Positions 1 to 10,319 of a stretch of 64,000 bases of DNA are shown here, one piece after another. A program made the translations under genes and the position numbers. Positions within the stretch are counted from its first letter, which is position 1. Every line of letters starts with the position of its first letter. Below the pieces are notes generated by a model. That model saw nothing but the letters and a program-made list of their open reading frames with translations. It had not been told where the DNA came from and ran no database searches. Origin of the DNA: Nitrospira sp. BO4 (GTDB lineage Bacteria > Nitrospirota > Nitrospiria > Nitrospirales > Nitrospiraceae); assembly GCA_030144965.1 (NCBI GenBank), contig JAMPUU010000026.1:310001-374000 (forward strand), in the 5' to 3' direction.

Positions 1-2
1 AC

Positions 3-2080
3 GTCAATTCGATGGCGAGCAATCTGACGAACCAGGTGCGGAACATTGCGGACGTCACCACGGCGGTGGCGAACGGCGACCTGTCGAAAAAAATCACGGC
101 CGACGTGCGGGGGGAGATCCTTCAGCTCAAAGAAGCGATCAACACGATGGTGGACCAGTTGCGGAGCTTCGGGGCGGAAGTCACCCGAGTGGCGCGCGAG
201 GTCGGCACAGAAGGCAAATTGGGCGGACAGGCGGTCGTGCCGGGGGTCGCCGGGACTTGGAAGGACTTGACCGACAGCGTCAATTCGATGGCGAGCAATC
301 TGACCGGCCAGGTGCGGAACATCGCCGATGTGACGATTGCCGTGGCGAACGGCGACCTGTCGAAAAAAATCACCGTCGACGTCCATGGCGAGATCTTGCA
401 ATTGAAAGAAGCGATCAACACGATGGTGGATCAGCTGCGCAGCTTCGCCGCGGAAGTCACCCGGGTGGCACGGGAAGTCGGTACGGAAGGCAAATTGGGC
501 GGGCAGGCACAAGTGAGCGATGTGAGTGGTGTCTGGAAGGATCTGACCGACAGCGTCAATTCGATGGCCAGCAACCTCACCGGTCAGGTGCGGAACATCG
601 CCGAGGTGACAATTGCCGTGGCGAAGGGCGACCTGTCGAAAAAGATCACCGTCGACGTACACGGGGAAATTCTTCAGCTCAAGGACACGATCAACACGAT
701 GGTGGATCAGCTGCGCAGCTTCGCGGCCGAAGTCACGCGGGTGGCGCGGGAGGTCGGCACAGAGGGTAAGTTGGGCGGGCAGGCGCAGGTTCGCGACGTG
801 AGCGGTGTGTGGAAGGATTTGACCGAAAGCGTCAATCTGATGGGAGGCAATCTCACCGCGCAGGTCAGAAACATCGCGGATGTGACGATCGCCGTGGCCA
901 ATGGCGATTTGTCCAAGAAAATTACGGTCGATGTACGGGGGGAGATTCTCCAGCTCAAAGAAGCGATCAACACAATGGTGGACCAGTTGCGCAGCTTCGC
1001 GGCGGAAGTCACCCGGGTGGCGCGCGAGGTCGGCACGGAAGGCAAGTTGGGTGGACAAGCGACCGTTCCCGGCGTGGCCGGCACGTGGAAGGATTTAACC
1101 GACGGCGTGAATTCCATGGCCAGCAACCTGACCGGCCAGGTGCGGAACATTGCCGAGGTCACTACCGCTGTGGCCAATGGCGACCTGTCGAAAAAGATCA
1201 CCGTCGACGTGCGTGGGGAAATTCTTCAGCTCAAGGACACCATCAATACAATGGTGGACCAATTGAACGCCTTCGCCGCGGAAGTCACGCGGGTGGCGCG
1301 GGAGGTCGGCACGGAAGGCAAGTTGGGCGGACAAGCGACCGTTCCCGGCGTGGCCGGCACGTGGAAGGATTTGACCGACAGCGTGAATTCCATGGCCAGC
1401 AATCTGACCGGCCAGGTGCGGAACATCGCTGAGGTCACATTTGCCGTGGCCAGCGGCGACCTGTCGAAAAAGATCACGGCCGACGTGCGAGGGGAAATCC
1501 TCCAACTTAAAGAAGCAATCAACACGATGGTCGATCAGCTGCGGAGCTTCGGAGCGGAAGTGACTCGTGTTGCCAGGGAAGTCGGGACAGAAGGCAAGTT
1601 GGGCGGTCAGGCGGTGGTGCCGGGCGTGGCCGGGACCTGGAAGGACTTGACCGATAACGTCAACGCGATGGCCAGCAACCTGACCGTGCAGCTGAGGGAC
1701 ATGTCCAAAGTCGCGACGGCGATCGCCAACGGCGACCTGACCCGCAAGGTCACGGTCGAGGTGCGGGGAGAAATTCTGCAGATCAAGGACGTCATCAATC
1801 GCATGGTCGACCAGCTTGGCGGATTCGCATCGGAAGTCACGCGGGTGGCGCGCGAGGTCGGCACGGAAGGCAAGTTGGGCGGGCAAGCGGCTGTTCCCGG
1901 CGTGGCCGGCACGTGGAAGGACTTAACGGAAAGCGTCAACCTTCTGGCCGCCAACCTGACGACGCAGGTCCGAGCCATTGCGGAAGTCGCAACTGCGGTG
2001 ACTCAAGGAGACCTCAGTCGGTCCATCCAAGTTCAAGCCCGTGGAGAAGTGGCGGAGTTGAAGGACAATATCAACGCGAT
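3..2080 (+). repeat. Tandem 276-bp repeats encoding HAMP units
   Basis: Eight consecutive coding units with a 276-nt (92-codon) period. Units 1-6 are nearly identical at the nucleotide level: for example the stretch around 1042-1140 recurs with few changes around 1318-1416. Units 7 and 8 are more diverged. Such conservation of silent positions suggests recent duplication or gene conversion. The array continues upstream of the window, so the total unit number is unknown. Confidence 0.9.
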
Positions 2081-4871
2081 GATTCGGACGCTGCGCGCCA
2101 CCACCGATCAAAATACGGAGCAAGATTGGCTGAAAACCAATTTGGCCAAGTTTACCCGCATGATGCAAGGACAACGGGATCTGGTGACGGTCGGGCAGAT
2201 GTTATTGTCGGAGTTGACTCAATTGGTGAACGCCCAGTACGGCGTCGTGTATCAGATGCAAACAATAGACGGCGCGTCGGTGCTGAAACCGTTGGCGAGT
2301 TTCGCGTCCGATCGCCCGCTCAAATCGGTGTGCGATACCTCTGAGGGGAATGGGCTGGTGGGCCAGTGCGCCGTGGAAAAGCGCCGGTTACTGTTGACGG
2401 ACATTCCTCCGAACTACGTGACCATCCGTTCCGGGTTGGGGGAGGCGGTACCACGGACGTTGGTCGTGTTGCCCGTCTTGTTCGAAGGACAGACCAAGGC
2501 GGTGATCGAGTTGGCGTCCCTTTCGGAGTTTACGCCGACCCACCTGGCGCTGATCGGACAATTGACGGAGACCATCGGGGTGGTCGTGAATACGATCGAA
2601 GCCACGATGAGGACCGAGGGACTGTTGCAACAATCGCAAAAATTGGCGGGTGAGCTGCAAACGCAGCAGCGCGAGTTGCAGCAAACCAACGAAGAGTTGG
2701 CCAATAAGGCACAACAGTTGGCGGAGCAGAACGCCGAAGTGGAGCGCAAGAATCGGGAGATTGAACAAGCCAGGCACGCGCTGGAAGAAAAAGCGGGCGA
2801 ACTCGCTCTCGCCTCGAAGTATAAGTCGGAGTTTCTCGCCAATATGTCGCATGAACTGAGAACACCCCTCAACAGCATCCTCATCCTGGCGCAGCAGCTC
2901 GGCGACAATCCTCAGCACAATCTCACGATGAAGCAGGTGGAATTTTCAAAGAATATCCATGCGGCCGGCGCCGATTTGCTCAACCTCATCAGTGACATTC
3001 TCGACCTCTCGAAGATCGAATCGGGCACCGTCACGGTGGAGCCCGAACAGGTGTCGTTCGTGAAAGTTCGCGAAGCCGTGGAGCGGAGCTTCCGGCACGT
3101 GGCGGAGTCCCGGCATTTGGCGTTCAATGTGGACATCGACTCCACACTACCGCGGGGTATGGTCACCGATTTCAAACGGTTGCAGCAGGTGTTGAAGAAT
3201 CTGCTGTCCAATGCGTTCAAATTCACTTCGCAGGGGAATGTGACCTTCCGAATCAGGCGGGCGACAACGGGGTGGACCCTTGACCATCATATTCTCACGA
3301 GCGTTCCTTCCGTGCTCGCATTCGAGGTGCAAGACACCGGCATCGGTATCCCCCAAGAAAAACAAAAGATCGTCTTTGAGGCCTTTCAACAAGCCGAAGC
3401 CGGGACAAGCCGGCGGTATGGAGGCACCGGTCTCGGTCTTGCGATCAGCCGAGAATTGGCGATGCTCCTTGGGGGTGAAATTAGACTCAACAGTGTGCCC
3501 GATGAAGGCAGCACATTTACGTTGTACCTGCCGGAAATGTACATGGGAGACGCGGTGAGTTCAGTCCGTGTGACTCCCCGAATGAATCAACCGGCCGCTT
3601 CGCTGGTCCAGCAAGTCTTGGTCCAACAGGCTGAGCGATTCGACGACATCCCCGATGACCGCGAAACCCTGGTGCCCGGCGAACCGACCATCCTGATCGT
3701 AGAAGACGACGCCCACTATGCGAGAGTCTTGCTCGGTTTGGCCCGTGAGAAAGGCTTCAAGGGAATCGTCACCGCGCACGGACGGTTGGCGCTCTCGTTA
3801 GCGCGCCAGTACAACCCGGTCGCCGTCACGCTCGATATCTTCCTTCCCGACATGTTGGGGTGGACGGTGCTGAGCCATCTGAAACAGGATCCGGAGACGC
3901 GACATATCCCGGTTCAGATTCTGAGTGTCGAGGAAGAGCGGATACACGGCCTGGGCCATGGCGCGTATGCCTATATTCTGAAACCGCTCACGACTCAAGG
4001 CTTGGGGGATGCGTTCGATCGATTGGTGACATTTGCGCAATTGCGCCGCAAGAAATTGTTGCTCGTGGAGGACAATGAGATCGAACGGCAGAGTTTGGCG
4101 CTGCTCCTCGGACATGACGATGTGGATATCGCAACCGCTGCCAATGGAGCTCAGGCATGGGAGGCGCTCACCCAGCAATCGTTCGACTGCGTTGTGCTCG
4201 ATTTACGGCTACCGGACATGTCGGGATTCGATATCCTTGAGCGCATCCGCCAAGAATCTTCATTGCAGAATATGCCGGTCATCGTATTTACCGGGAAGGA
4301 ACTGACCCAGGATGAAGAACTGCGGCTTCGAGATCTCTCCCAAAGCATCGTGCTCAAAGGCGTTCAGTCGCCTGAACGGCTGTTGGACGAAGCGACGCTC
4401 TTTCTGCATCTCCTCACGGCACAATTGCCGCCTGAAAAGAGGGAGATGCTCGAACGGGTCCGCCGGAGCGACGACTCGCTCATTGGAAAAAAGATTTTAG
4501 TCGTGGATGACGATGTGCGGAACATTTTCGCCCTAACGAGTCTGCTCGAGTTGCACGGCATGGCGGTCACGAGTTGTGAAACGGGTCGGGAGGCCATCCA
4601 ACGCGTCGAATCGGATTCCGATCTCGACATGGTGCTCATGGATATCATGATGCCTGAAATGGACGGCTATGAAACCATGCGCACGATACGAAGCAATCCT
4701 GCACATCGATTGCTCCCGATCCTGGCCTTGACGGCGAAGGCCATGAAGGGAGATCGGGAGCGCTGCCTGCACGCGGGAGCCTCCGATTACATCGCCAAGC
4801 CGGTCAACACGGACGAGCTGTTGTCGCTCATGCGCATTTGGCTCTTTGGAAAGAAAAAAGTGGTGCGCTGA
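3..4871 (+). CDS. HAMP-array hybrid histidine kinase with three receivers (5' truncated)
   Basis: The reading frame is open to the window edge and the first codons continue a repeat unit, so the N-terminus lies upstream. Counting from the first ATG (position 12), eight 92-residue HAMP-type units (signature QVRNIAxVTxAVAxGDLSKK) fill about residues 1-700. A GAF-like domain follows (about 717-860), then a Gln/Glu-rich coiled coil, a HisKA domain with phospho-acceptor His947 (SHELRTPLN), an HATPase (about 1050-1178, GTGLGLAI) and three receivers near 1226-1340, 1348-1460 and 1494-1615 ([21 protein letters not shown]). This is the architecture of poly-HAMP group III hybrid kinases (fungal Nik1 type), which are usually soluble osmo- or stress sensors. 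The signal sensed is unknown. Three kinase or receiver genes follow on the same strand and suggest a phosphorelay. Confidence 0.93.
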   Translation, partial: VNSMASNLTNQVRNIADVTTAVANGDLSKKITADVRGEILQLKEAINTMVDQLRSFGAEVTRVAREVGTEGKLGGQAVVPGVAGTWKDLTDSVNSMASNLTGQVRNIADVTIAVANGDLSKKITVDVHGEILQLKEAINTMVDQLRSFAAEVTRVAREVGTEGKLGGQAQVSDVSGVWKDLTDSVNSMASNLTGQVRNIAEVTIAVAKGDLSKKITVDVHGEILQLKDTINTMVDQLRSFAAEVTRVAREVGTEGKLGGQAQVRDVSGVWKDLTESVNLMGGNLTAQVRNIADVTIAVANGDLSKKITVDVRGEILQLKEAINTMVDQLRSFAAEVTRVAREVGTEGKLGGQATVPGVAGTWKDLTDGVNSMASNLTGQVRNIAEVTTAVANGDLSKKITVDVRGEILQLKDTINTMVDQLNAFAAEVTRVAREVGTEGKLGGQATVPGVAGTWKDLTDSVNSMASNLTGQVRNIAEVTFAVASGDLSKKITADVRGEILQLKEAINTMVDQLRSFGAEVTRVAREVGTEGKLGGQAVVPGVAGTWKDLTDNVNAMASNLTVQLRDMSKVATAIANGDLTRKVTVEVRGEILQIKDVINRMVDQLGGFASEVTRVAREVGTEGKLGGQAAVPGVAGTWKDLTESVNLLAANLTTQVRAIAEVATAVTQGDLSRSIQVQARGEVAELKDNINAMIRTLRATTDQNTEQDWLKTNLAKFTRMMQGQRDLVTVGQMLLSELTQLVNAQYGVVYQMQTIDGASVLKPLASFASDRPLKSVCDTSEGNGLVGQCAVEKRRLLLTDIPPNYVTIRSGLGEAVPRTLVVLPVLFEGQTKAVIELASLSEFTPTHLALIGQLTETIGVVVNTIEATMRTEGLLQQSQKLAGELQTQQRELQQTNEELANKAQQLAEQNAEVERKNREIEQARHALEEKAGELALASKYKSEFLANMSHELRTPLNSILILAQQLGDNPQHNLTMKQVEFSKNIHAAGADLLNLISDILDLSKIESGTVTVEPEQVSFVKVREAVERSFRHVAESRHLAFNVDIDSTLPRGMVTDFKRLQQVLKNLLSNAFKFTSQGNVTFRIRRATTGWTLDHHILTSVPSVLAFEVQDTGIGIPQEKQKIVFEAFQQAEAGTSRRYGGTGLGLAISRELAMLLGGEIRLNSVPDEGSTFTLYLPEMYMGDAVSSVRVTPRMNQPAASLVQQVLVQQAERFDDIPDDRETLVPGEPTILIVEDDAHYARVLLGLAREKGFKGIVTAHGRLALSLARQYNPVAVTLDIFLPDMLGWTVLSHLKQDPETRHIPVQILSVEEERIHGLGHGAYAYILKPLTTQGLGDAFDRLVTFAQLRRKKLLLVEDNEIERQSLALLLGHDDVDIATAANGAQAWEALTQQSFDCVVLDLRLPDMSGFDILERIRQESSLQNMPVIVFTGKELTQDEELRLRDLSQSIVLKGVQSPERLLDEATLFLHLLTAQLPPEKREMLERVRRSDDSLIGKKILVVDDDVRNIFALTSLLELHGMAVTSCETGREAIQRVESDSDLDMVLMDIMMPEMDGYETMRTIRSNPAHRLLPILALTAKAMKGDRERCLHAGASDYIAKPVNTDELLSLMRIWLFGKKKVVR

Positions 4872-4903
4872 CACCCGTGTGTGAGGCACCGGTAAACTGA
4901 TCC

Positions 4904-6865
4904 ATGAAAACGACCAAACCGACTGGGGATGTGCCCGACGTCACGGCGCTGACGGAGATCCCCGCTAATATTCTTCTCGTCGATGACGACCCCAGCATCC
5001 TGATCGCCATGGAAGCGCTTCTTGAAGGCCCCGGCCGCACCATCCTGACGGCACAAACGGGCCAAGATGCCTTGAGATGGCTGCTACGTCATGATTGTGC
5101 CGTCATTATTCTTGATGTGCGGATGCCCCAGATGGATGGTTTGGAATTGGCCAAGTTGATCAGGCAGCGGGAGCGGTTGCGTTTCACGCCCATCATCTTT
5201 CTCTCGGGCGTCGACACCATGGATGCGGATGTGGTGCGAGGACTCTCAAGCGGGGCCGTGGACTATTTGGTCAAACCGGTCTTGCCCGAGATTCTTCGGC
5301 ACAAAGTGGACGCGTTCGTCGAGTTGTTTCAGCTCCGTGAATGGGCCAAACAACAGGTCGAGCGGCAGAGCGAGGAACGCTTTCGCCTGTTGGTCGAGGG
5401 AATAGAGGATTACGCAATTGTCCTGCTGGACCCAGACGGCAAGGTGGCCACCTGGAATCGGGGGGCCGAGCGCCTGACGGGCTATCAAGGGGAAGAGATT
5501 CTTGGTCAGCCGTACTCTTGCTTTTATCCGTCCGAAGATGTCGTCTCGCGTCAACCTGAGAACGACTTGAATAAGGCGATGGATGTGGTGACGGGACAAG
5601 CGGCGCGGGTGGATATCGATCGCCAAATGGTAAAAAAAAGCGGCTCGCGGTTCATCGCGAATGTCATGGTGACCGCCCTCAGGGACGAACGAGCGGCATT
5701 GCAGGCCTATGCCGTCGTCATCCGCGACGTGACGGAACGCAAACGCGCCGAGCAGGCTACGGCCCGCCTCGCTGCGATCGTCACGTCTTCTACCGATGCC
5801 ATCCTCAGCAAGAGTCTCGACGGCATCATCACCACCTGGAACAGCGGTGCCGAACGGTTGTTCGGGTACCGATCGGAAGAAGTGATCGGGACTTCGGTGA
5901 CCCGATTGCTCTTTCCTGATCGTGCCCAGGAGGAGGCTCAAATTCTGGACAGTATTCGCCGAGGCGAACGTGTCGAACAACGCGAAACCGTGCGCAGGCA
6001 CAAGAACGGGCATCCGATCGAGGTCTCGCTGACGGTGTCGCCGATTATGGATGCGTCGGGGACGATTTTCGGCGCATCGTCCATCGCGCGCGATATCAAG
6101 GATCGGAAGCGGTTCGAGCGTGCGCTGCGTGAGGCCAACAAGGAATTGGAAGCGTTCAGCTATTCCGTCTCACACGACCTGCGCGCGCCGTTACGGTCAA
6201 TCGATGGTTTCGCCAAAGTGCTGGTTGAAGATTTCGGTCCGTCATTGCCTTCGGAAGCACAACGATGTCTGGGCATCATTCAAAAAAGTGCCGGTCGCAT
6301 GGGCGAGTTGATCGACGATCTCCTGGAGTTTTCACGGCTCTCGCGGTCCGAGCTTGAACGACATGCGGTGGATACTGAGCGTCTCATTCGAGAGGTCTGG
6401 TTTGACTTGCGCCGGCCGGATCAAGATCGGACCGTGGAATTGATCTTGGGAAATTTGCCGAAATGTTGGGCCGATCGCCGACTGATCAAGCAGGTCTGGG
6501 TCAATCTTCTCTCCAATGCCTTGAAGTATTCCCGCCCGCGCCAGGAACCCCGCATCGAGATCGGATGGCAGGACGACGAACAGCAGCCAGATGACGTGGT
6601 GTATTGGATTCGCGACAATGGCGTTGGATTCGATCAGCAATATGTGGGCAAGCTATTCGGTGTCTTTCAACGGCTGCATCGGGCTGATGAATTTGAGGGG
6701 ACGGGTGTGGGGCTAGCGCTCGTAGACCGGATCGTTCAGCGCCACGGAGGACGGGTCTGGGCTGAAGGACGGCTGAACGAGGGAGCGACGTTTTATTTCA
6801 CGCTTGAAAGGGTACAGGAACATGATAGTACCGGAAGACATCTCGGTCTTGTTGGTCGAGGATAA
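4904..6865 (+). CDS. Sensor histidine kinase, REC-PAS-PAS-HisKA-HATPase
   Basis: A 653-residue cytoplasmic kinase with no membrane segment. The N-terminal receiver (about 22-140) has acidic residues in LLVDDDPS and the phospho-acceptor Asp in LDVRMPQMDG. Two PAS domains follow (about 150-275 and 285-400), then HisKA with His424 in SVSHDLRAPL and an HATPase ending GVGLALVDRIVQRHGG. The SHDLRAPLRSIDGF kinase core is the type found in cyanobacterial phytochrome-like kinases, which typically partner with Rcp1-like receivers. Fittingly, an Rcp1-like receiver overlaps its 3' end by 44 bp. Ligands or cofactors of the PAS domains cannot be told from sequence alone. Confidence 0.93.
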   Translation: MKTTKPTGDVPDVTALTEIPANILLVDDDPSILIAMEALLEGPGRTILTAQTGQDALRWLLRHDCAVIILDVRMPQMDGLELAKLIRQRERLRFTPIIFLSGVDTMDADVVRGLSSGAVDYLVKPVLPEILRHKVDAFVELFQLREWAKQQVERQSEERFRLLVEGIEDYAIVLLDPDGKVATWNRGAERLTGYQGEEILGQPYSCFYPSEDVVSRQPENDLNKAMDVVTGQAARVDIDRQMVKKSGSRFIANVMVTALRDERAALQAYAVVIRDVTERKRAEQATARLAAIVTSSTDAILSKSLDGIITTWNSGAERLFGYRSEEVIGTSVTRLLFPDRAQEEAQILDSIRRGERVEQRETVRRHKNGHPIEVSLTVSPIMDASGTIFGASSIARDIKDRKRFERALREANKELEAFSYSVSHDLRAPLRSIDGFAKVLVEDFGPSLPSEAQRCLGIIQKSAGRMGELIDDLLEFSRLSRSELERHAVDTERLIREVWFDLRRPDQDRTVELILGNLPKCWADRRLIKQVWVNLLSNALKYSRPRQEPRIEIGWQDDEQQPDDVVYWIRDNGVGFDQQYVGKLFGVFQRLHRADEFEGTGVGLALVDRIVQRHGGRVWAEGRLNEGATFYFTLERVQEHDSTGRHLGLVGRG

Positions 6866-7265
6866 CGAGGATGACGTCGAGCTGACCATACGGGTATTTC
6901 AGCAGTATCATCTCGCCAACCATATCCATGTGGTTCGCGACGGCGCAGAAGCTCTGGACTGTCTGTTCAAGAAGGGTGCCTATGCCGAGCGCAATGTATG
7001 CGCGCAAACGCGCTTGATTCTCTTGGACCTCAAACTGCCGAAAGTCGATGGATTGGAAGTCCTCCGCCGCTGTAAGAGCGAAGAGCGGACGAAATCCATT
7101 CCCGTCGTCGTGCTGACTTCCTCGCGTGAAGAGCAGGACGTGATCGAAAGTTACAAGTTGGGCGTCAATAGCTATATCGTGAAGCCGGTGGACTTTCATC
7201 AATTCGTCGAGGCGGTGAGGCAGCTGAATCTATACTGGTTGGTCTTGAATCAGGGGCCGGCGTAA
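6822..7265 (+). CDS. Rcp1-like single-domain response regulator
   Basis: A CheY-like receiver of about 147 residues with LLVEDNEDD (acidic pocket), LDLKLPKVDG (phospho-acceptor Asp), VVLTSS and the lysine in VKPVDF. It has no output domain. The ATG at 6822 is preferred because an ACAGGA sequence lies just upstream and the protein then begins like other Rcp1-type receivers. An in-frame TTG exists at 6804. It overlaps the preceding kinase gene by 44 bp, implying translational coupling. It is probably the cognate receiver of that kinase, passing phosphate on or acting by protein contact. Confidence 0.93.
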   Translation: MIVPEDISVLLVEDNEDDVELTIRVFQQYHLANHIHVVRDGAEALDCLFKKGAYAERNVCAQTRLILLDLKLPKVDGLEVLRRCKSEERTKSIPVVVLTSSREEQDVIESYKLGVNSYIVKPVDFHQFVEAVRQLNLYWLVLNQGPA

Positions 7266-7308
7266 ATTTAAGAAAGCTTTGAACCGGCCTGGTGCATGAG
7301 GAGGTCGT

Positions 7309-8910
7309 ATGGCTCAACCGTTGCGCGTCTTGTTGTTGGAAGATCAGGAAACGGACGCTGAATTGATGATGCGCGAGCTGGCGCGAGCCGGTTTTGATCC
7401 CACCTGGAATCGGATCGATACGGAAAAGGAATTGCTCGAATGTGTGAATCGGTCATATGACCTGATTCTCTCCGACAATACGATGCCCTCATTTGACGCG
7501 CTGACTGCTCTTGACTGGCTGCAGAAACTCCAGGTCGATATTCCTTTCATTATTGTGTCCGGCTCCATCGGCGAGGAGCAAGCCGTGGCGTTGCTGCGTC
7601 ATGGCGCGGCAGACTACATCATGAAGGATCGTCTCGATCGATTGGGATCCGCTGTGGAACGCGTACTCGAACAAAAGCGATTGCGGGACGACAATCGAAT
7701 CGCCCATGCTGCGCTGCAAACGCGGACGAAAGAGCTCATGCTTTCCCAGGAACGGTTGCGCGCGCTCGCCAGCGATTTGACACTCACGGAACAGCGGGAA
7801 CGGCGCAAGTTGGCGGGCGATCTCCACGACTATTTGGCCCAGCTGCTTGTTGCGGGGCGCATGAAGTTGCGACAAGCCTCGACGTGCGTCGCCAAGGAAC
7901 CCGGCACGCGGCTCGTTGCGGAGCTCGACCAAATTCTGGACGAATCCCTCCGCTATACGCGTACCCTCATCGCCGATCTCGCTCCTCCGGCGCTGCAGGA
8001 ATTCGGATTGTCTCACGCGCTTCGATGGCTGTCCGAGCACATGCAGACTCGCGGACTCACCGTGGAAGTGCAGGTCGGATCGGGCCGCCTCAATTTACCG
8101 GATGATCAAGCGATTTTGGTTTTTCAATCCGTTCGAGAACTCCTGCTCAACATCCTGAAACATGCGGGGACGAATCACGCCAAGATCGAAGTTGCCAAGA
8201 CCTCCACAGAATTGCGCTTAACGGTCACGGATAATGGACAAGGTTTCGATCACGCGTCGATGACTGTCGCTCCGGATTCGGCATCCTCCAGATTCGGATT
8301 ATTCAGCATCACTGAACGCATGATGGCGATGGGAGGTCGGTTGGAAATCGATTCGTCGCCGGGTTGTGGGACCCGGGTGACGATGGTTTTGCCGTATTGG
8401 CCCGTCTCGGCGACACCCGAACTTCAGGAGGAGTCTTGCGGCGAAGGCCTCCGTACAAGCAGTGTGGACCATCCTGGCCACTATTCGAGAGTCACAGAAC
8501 AGCCCTCCGCGCAATCAGCACCGATCCGGGTCGTGTTGGTCGATGATCATGTCATGGTTCGACAAGGGATCAAAAGCCTTCTGGATGGGCATGAGAACCT
8601 TCGTGTGGTTGGAGAGGCGTCCGATGGTCAGCAGGCCGTAGATTTAACTGCAGACCTGCGGCCGGACGTCGTCATCATGGATGTCAATCTGCCGGTGATG
8701 GATGGAGTCACGGCTACGAGCCGGATTCATAAAGACTACCCGGATGTCATCGTGATTGCATTGTCCGTCCAAGGCGATCGCCAGATCATCCAAGCGATGG
8801 CGGAGGCCGGCGCCGCAGCCTTCGTTTCGAAAGAGTCTGTGACGGAAGAGTTGTACGCGGCGATCCATCGTGCCGTGATCGCCAAGCAGCCCCTGCCCAG
8901 CACTTCTTGA
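7309..8910 (+). CDS. REC / NarL-family histidine kinase / REC hybrid protein
   Basis: A 533-residue protein with an N-terminal receiver (Asp56 in LILSDNTMP), a short coiled coil, and a HisKA_3 dimerisation domain with His173 in GDLHDYLAQ. An HATPase follows (about 245-365; N-box in LLLNILKHAG). A C-terminal NarL-type receiver (about 405-520) has Asp458 in IMDVNLPVMDG. The C-terminal receiver resembles those of LuxR/NarL regulators, but the protein ends about 12 residues after it with no helix-turn-helix. The ATG is preceded by GAGGAGG (about 7299). It follows the Rcp1-like gene by 43 bp and closes the signalling cluster. Confidence 0.92.
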   Translation: MAQPLRVLLLEDQETDAELMMRELARAGFDPTWNRIDTEKELLECVNRSYDLILSDNTMPSFDALTALDWLQKLQVDIPFIIVSGSIGEEQAVALLRHGAADYIMKDRLDRLGSAVERVLEQKRLRDDNRIAHAALQTRTKELMLSQERLRALASDLTLTEQRERRKLAGDLHDYLAQLLVAGRMKLRQASTCVAKEPGTRLVAELDQILDESLRYTRTLIADLAPPALQEFGLSHALRWLSEHMQTRGLTVEVQVGSGRLNLPDDQAILVFQSVRELLLNILKHAGTNHAKIEVAKTSTELRLTVTDNGQGFDHASMTVAPDSASSRFGLFSITERMMAMGGRLEIDSSPGCGTRVTMVLPYWPVSATPELQEESCGEGLRTSSVDHPGHYSRVTEQPSAQSAPIRVVLVDDHVMVRQGIKSLLDGHENLRVVGEASDGQQAVDLTADLRPDVVIMDVNLPVMDGVTATSRIHKDYPDVIVIALSVQGDRQIIQAMAEAGAAAFVSKESVTEELYAAIHRAVIAKQPLPSTS

Positions 8911-9203
8911 ATGTTGAAGCGGACAACTAATCCGCCAGACCTGTTGCGATTTGATCATAAATGGCAGCGGCGCTCGTTCTGCCTCACTCATATTTGTGAG
9001 GAAGTTCAACACTGCGCAATTGAGTAGCTGCTAATATCCACCTCCTCCGCCCGATGAACCTGTCCCACCCGATGATCCTTTCTCGGGTGCTCCCATGCTG
9101 CCGGAGCCTGTCCCTGGAGTCCCCATTGGTGCCGGAACCTGTCCCCGATGTTCCCAACGATACGCAACTCACACGCGTTGCTGTGATTCCCGAGCATCGA
9201 ACG
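8911..9203. other. Gene-free stretch with a Gly/Ser-rich frameshifted remnant
   Basis: No intact gene seen. On the minus strand, two overlapping frames between about 9172 and 9031 encode Gly/Ser/Thr-rich text. One frame reads GTSGTGSGTNG. After a frame change near 9110 another reads MGTPGTGSGSMGAPEKG and ends in a run of glycines plus Tyr at a TAG (9033-9031). The two halves look like one low-complexity tail broken by a frameshift. It lies just downstream of the small secreted protein ending at 9204. Confidence 0.45.
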
Positions 9204-9548
9204 TCAAGATGGCTTATCCTTTTTCAGTGTCGCGGGCGAATCATCCTTGCTGTCAGACGGCGGGGGTCCGAAACATCTCGGACTGTCCGATGGGTTTTGC
9301 CGTTCTTTGTCGGATTCCATGGTTTCTTTTTTCATCGACCCCTTGGACGGCTCCTGCCCTTTCTTCGTGGCTGAGTCGCGCCCTTGCTTCATGGATCCAC
9401 TCGATCCTCCGGGACTTGCCGATTGACTCTCCATAGTACTATCGGATTGGGACCCACTCTTGGATTGTCCGGCTTGAATTGCACCGTCAGCGAATAACAG
9501 CAATCCTCCTGTCATCAATATGTAGGCACAGGTCTGTCGTATTCTCAT
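9204..9548 (-). CDS. Small secreted Ser/Lys-rich protein
   Basis: A 114-residue protein with an N-terminal signal sequence (hydrophobic stretch YILMTGGLLLFADGAIQA, likely cleaved after AIQA). It is followed by a low-complexity, Ser/Gly/Lys/Asp-rich, probably disordered mature part (SKSGSQSDSTMESQSASPGG and similar). An AAGGAGGATTC Shine-Dalgarno lies directly upstream on the minus strand (about 9550-9560). No enzymatic domain is visible and no function is proposed. A Gly-rich remnant lies just downstream. Confidence 0.6.
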   Translation of the reverse strand: MRIRQTCAYILMTGGLLLFADGAIQAGQSKSGSQSDSTMESQSASPGGSSGSMKQGRDSATKKGQEPSKGSMKKETMESDKERQNPSDSPRCFGPPPSDSKDDSPATLKKDKPS

Positions 9549-9868
9549 AGGAATCCTCCTTCAATAAAAATAAACTTCAGCGGACCTCTACAGCTCTACT
9601 AGGTTGTGCAAGATGCAGACCCTCCTCATGGCGGCTGACTGAAGCACCATGCGAATCTATGCGGGTATTTGTGCGCCACTCCTCAGTATAGATGGAGCGT
9701 GATGGTTGGCTGATAAGACACGATGTCTCGACATGGACAAGACTTCTTTCCTAGTGCATGAGGACATTCGATGTGAAATGAGGGAAAGTCCTAGATCAAC
9801 AAATCCTCCCAGCGGCATATGCTGTAGTTAGGAAGCAGACGTATTCTTAGTTTAACCAAGGAGGGTTT
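9549..9868. other. Divergent intergenic region, no gene seen
   Basis: These 320 bp separate two divergently read small secreted-protein genes and must hold both promoters. Shine-Dalgarno sequences abut both ends (AAGGAGG on each strand). I could not identify convincing -35/-10 pairs, and no open frame with coding character was seen. Confidence 0.5.
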
Positions 9869-10222
9869 ATGGGCTCGTCCAAACAAGTGATTGCTCTGAT
9901 GTGTGGTGTCGTGCTCGGGCTATGTTTTCTCAATAGCACTTCATGGGCCAACGAGCCCCGCCCATCCCCTCAGCTGATCAGCGACGCGGTCGGCGACTCA
10001 AAGCCCGGCAAAACGATCAAGGGCGAAGTTGTCCGGGTCGAAAATGAGGGTTACTTTCATCTCCGGGAGGAGAATGGGACCGTCACACGCGTGCACGTCG
10101 ATAAGACAACGATCAATGTGAAGACCCCATTAAAAGTGAAGGCAGGAGATTTTGTCGAGGCCAAGGTGGATGATCGAGGACATGCCATCTCGTTCGTCTC
10201 CGATCAGCCTATGTCTCATTGA
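9869..10222 (+). CDS. Small secreted protein, paralogue A (KTIKGEVxRVE family)
   Basis: A 117-residue protein with a signal peptide ending near STSWANE. The mature part has the pattern KTIKGEVVRVENEGYFHL, then HVDKTT, then VKAGDFVEAKVDDRGHAISF, which looks like a small all-beta (OB- or SH3-like) domain. A strong AAGGAGGG lies before the ATG. The next gene (10320) encodes the same pattern, so the two are paralogues, and the short frame ending at 11532 resembles their C-terminal part. The function is unknown; a periplasmic location is inferred from the signal peptide. Confidence 0.75.
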   Translation: MGSSKQVIALMCGVVLGLCFLNSTSWANEPRPSPQLISDAVGDSKPGKTIKGEVVRVENEGYFHLREENGTVTRVHVDKTTINVKTPLKVKAGDFVEAKVDDRGHAISFVSDQPMSH

Positions 10223-10319
10223 TGCGTGAGTGTTCTTGGCGTCGCGGACAATCGCATAGATGCGAACGTGACGCGATCGTCGCTTAATTCACAATCGCGG
10301 ATAAACGAAAGAGGTTCCC

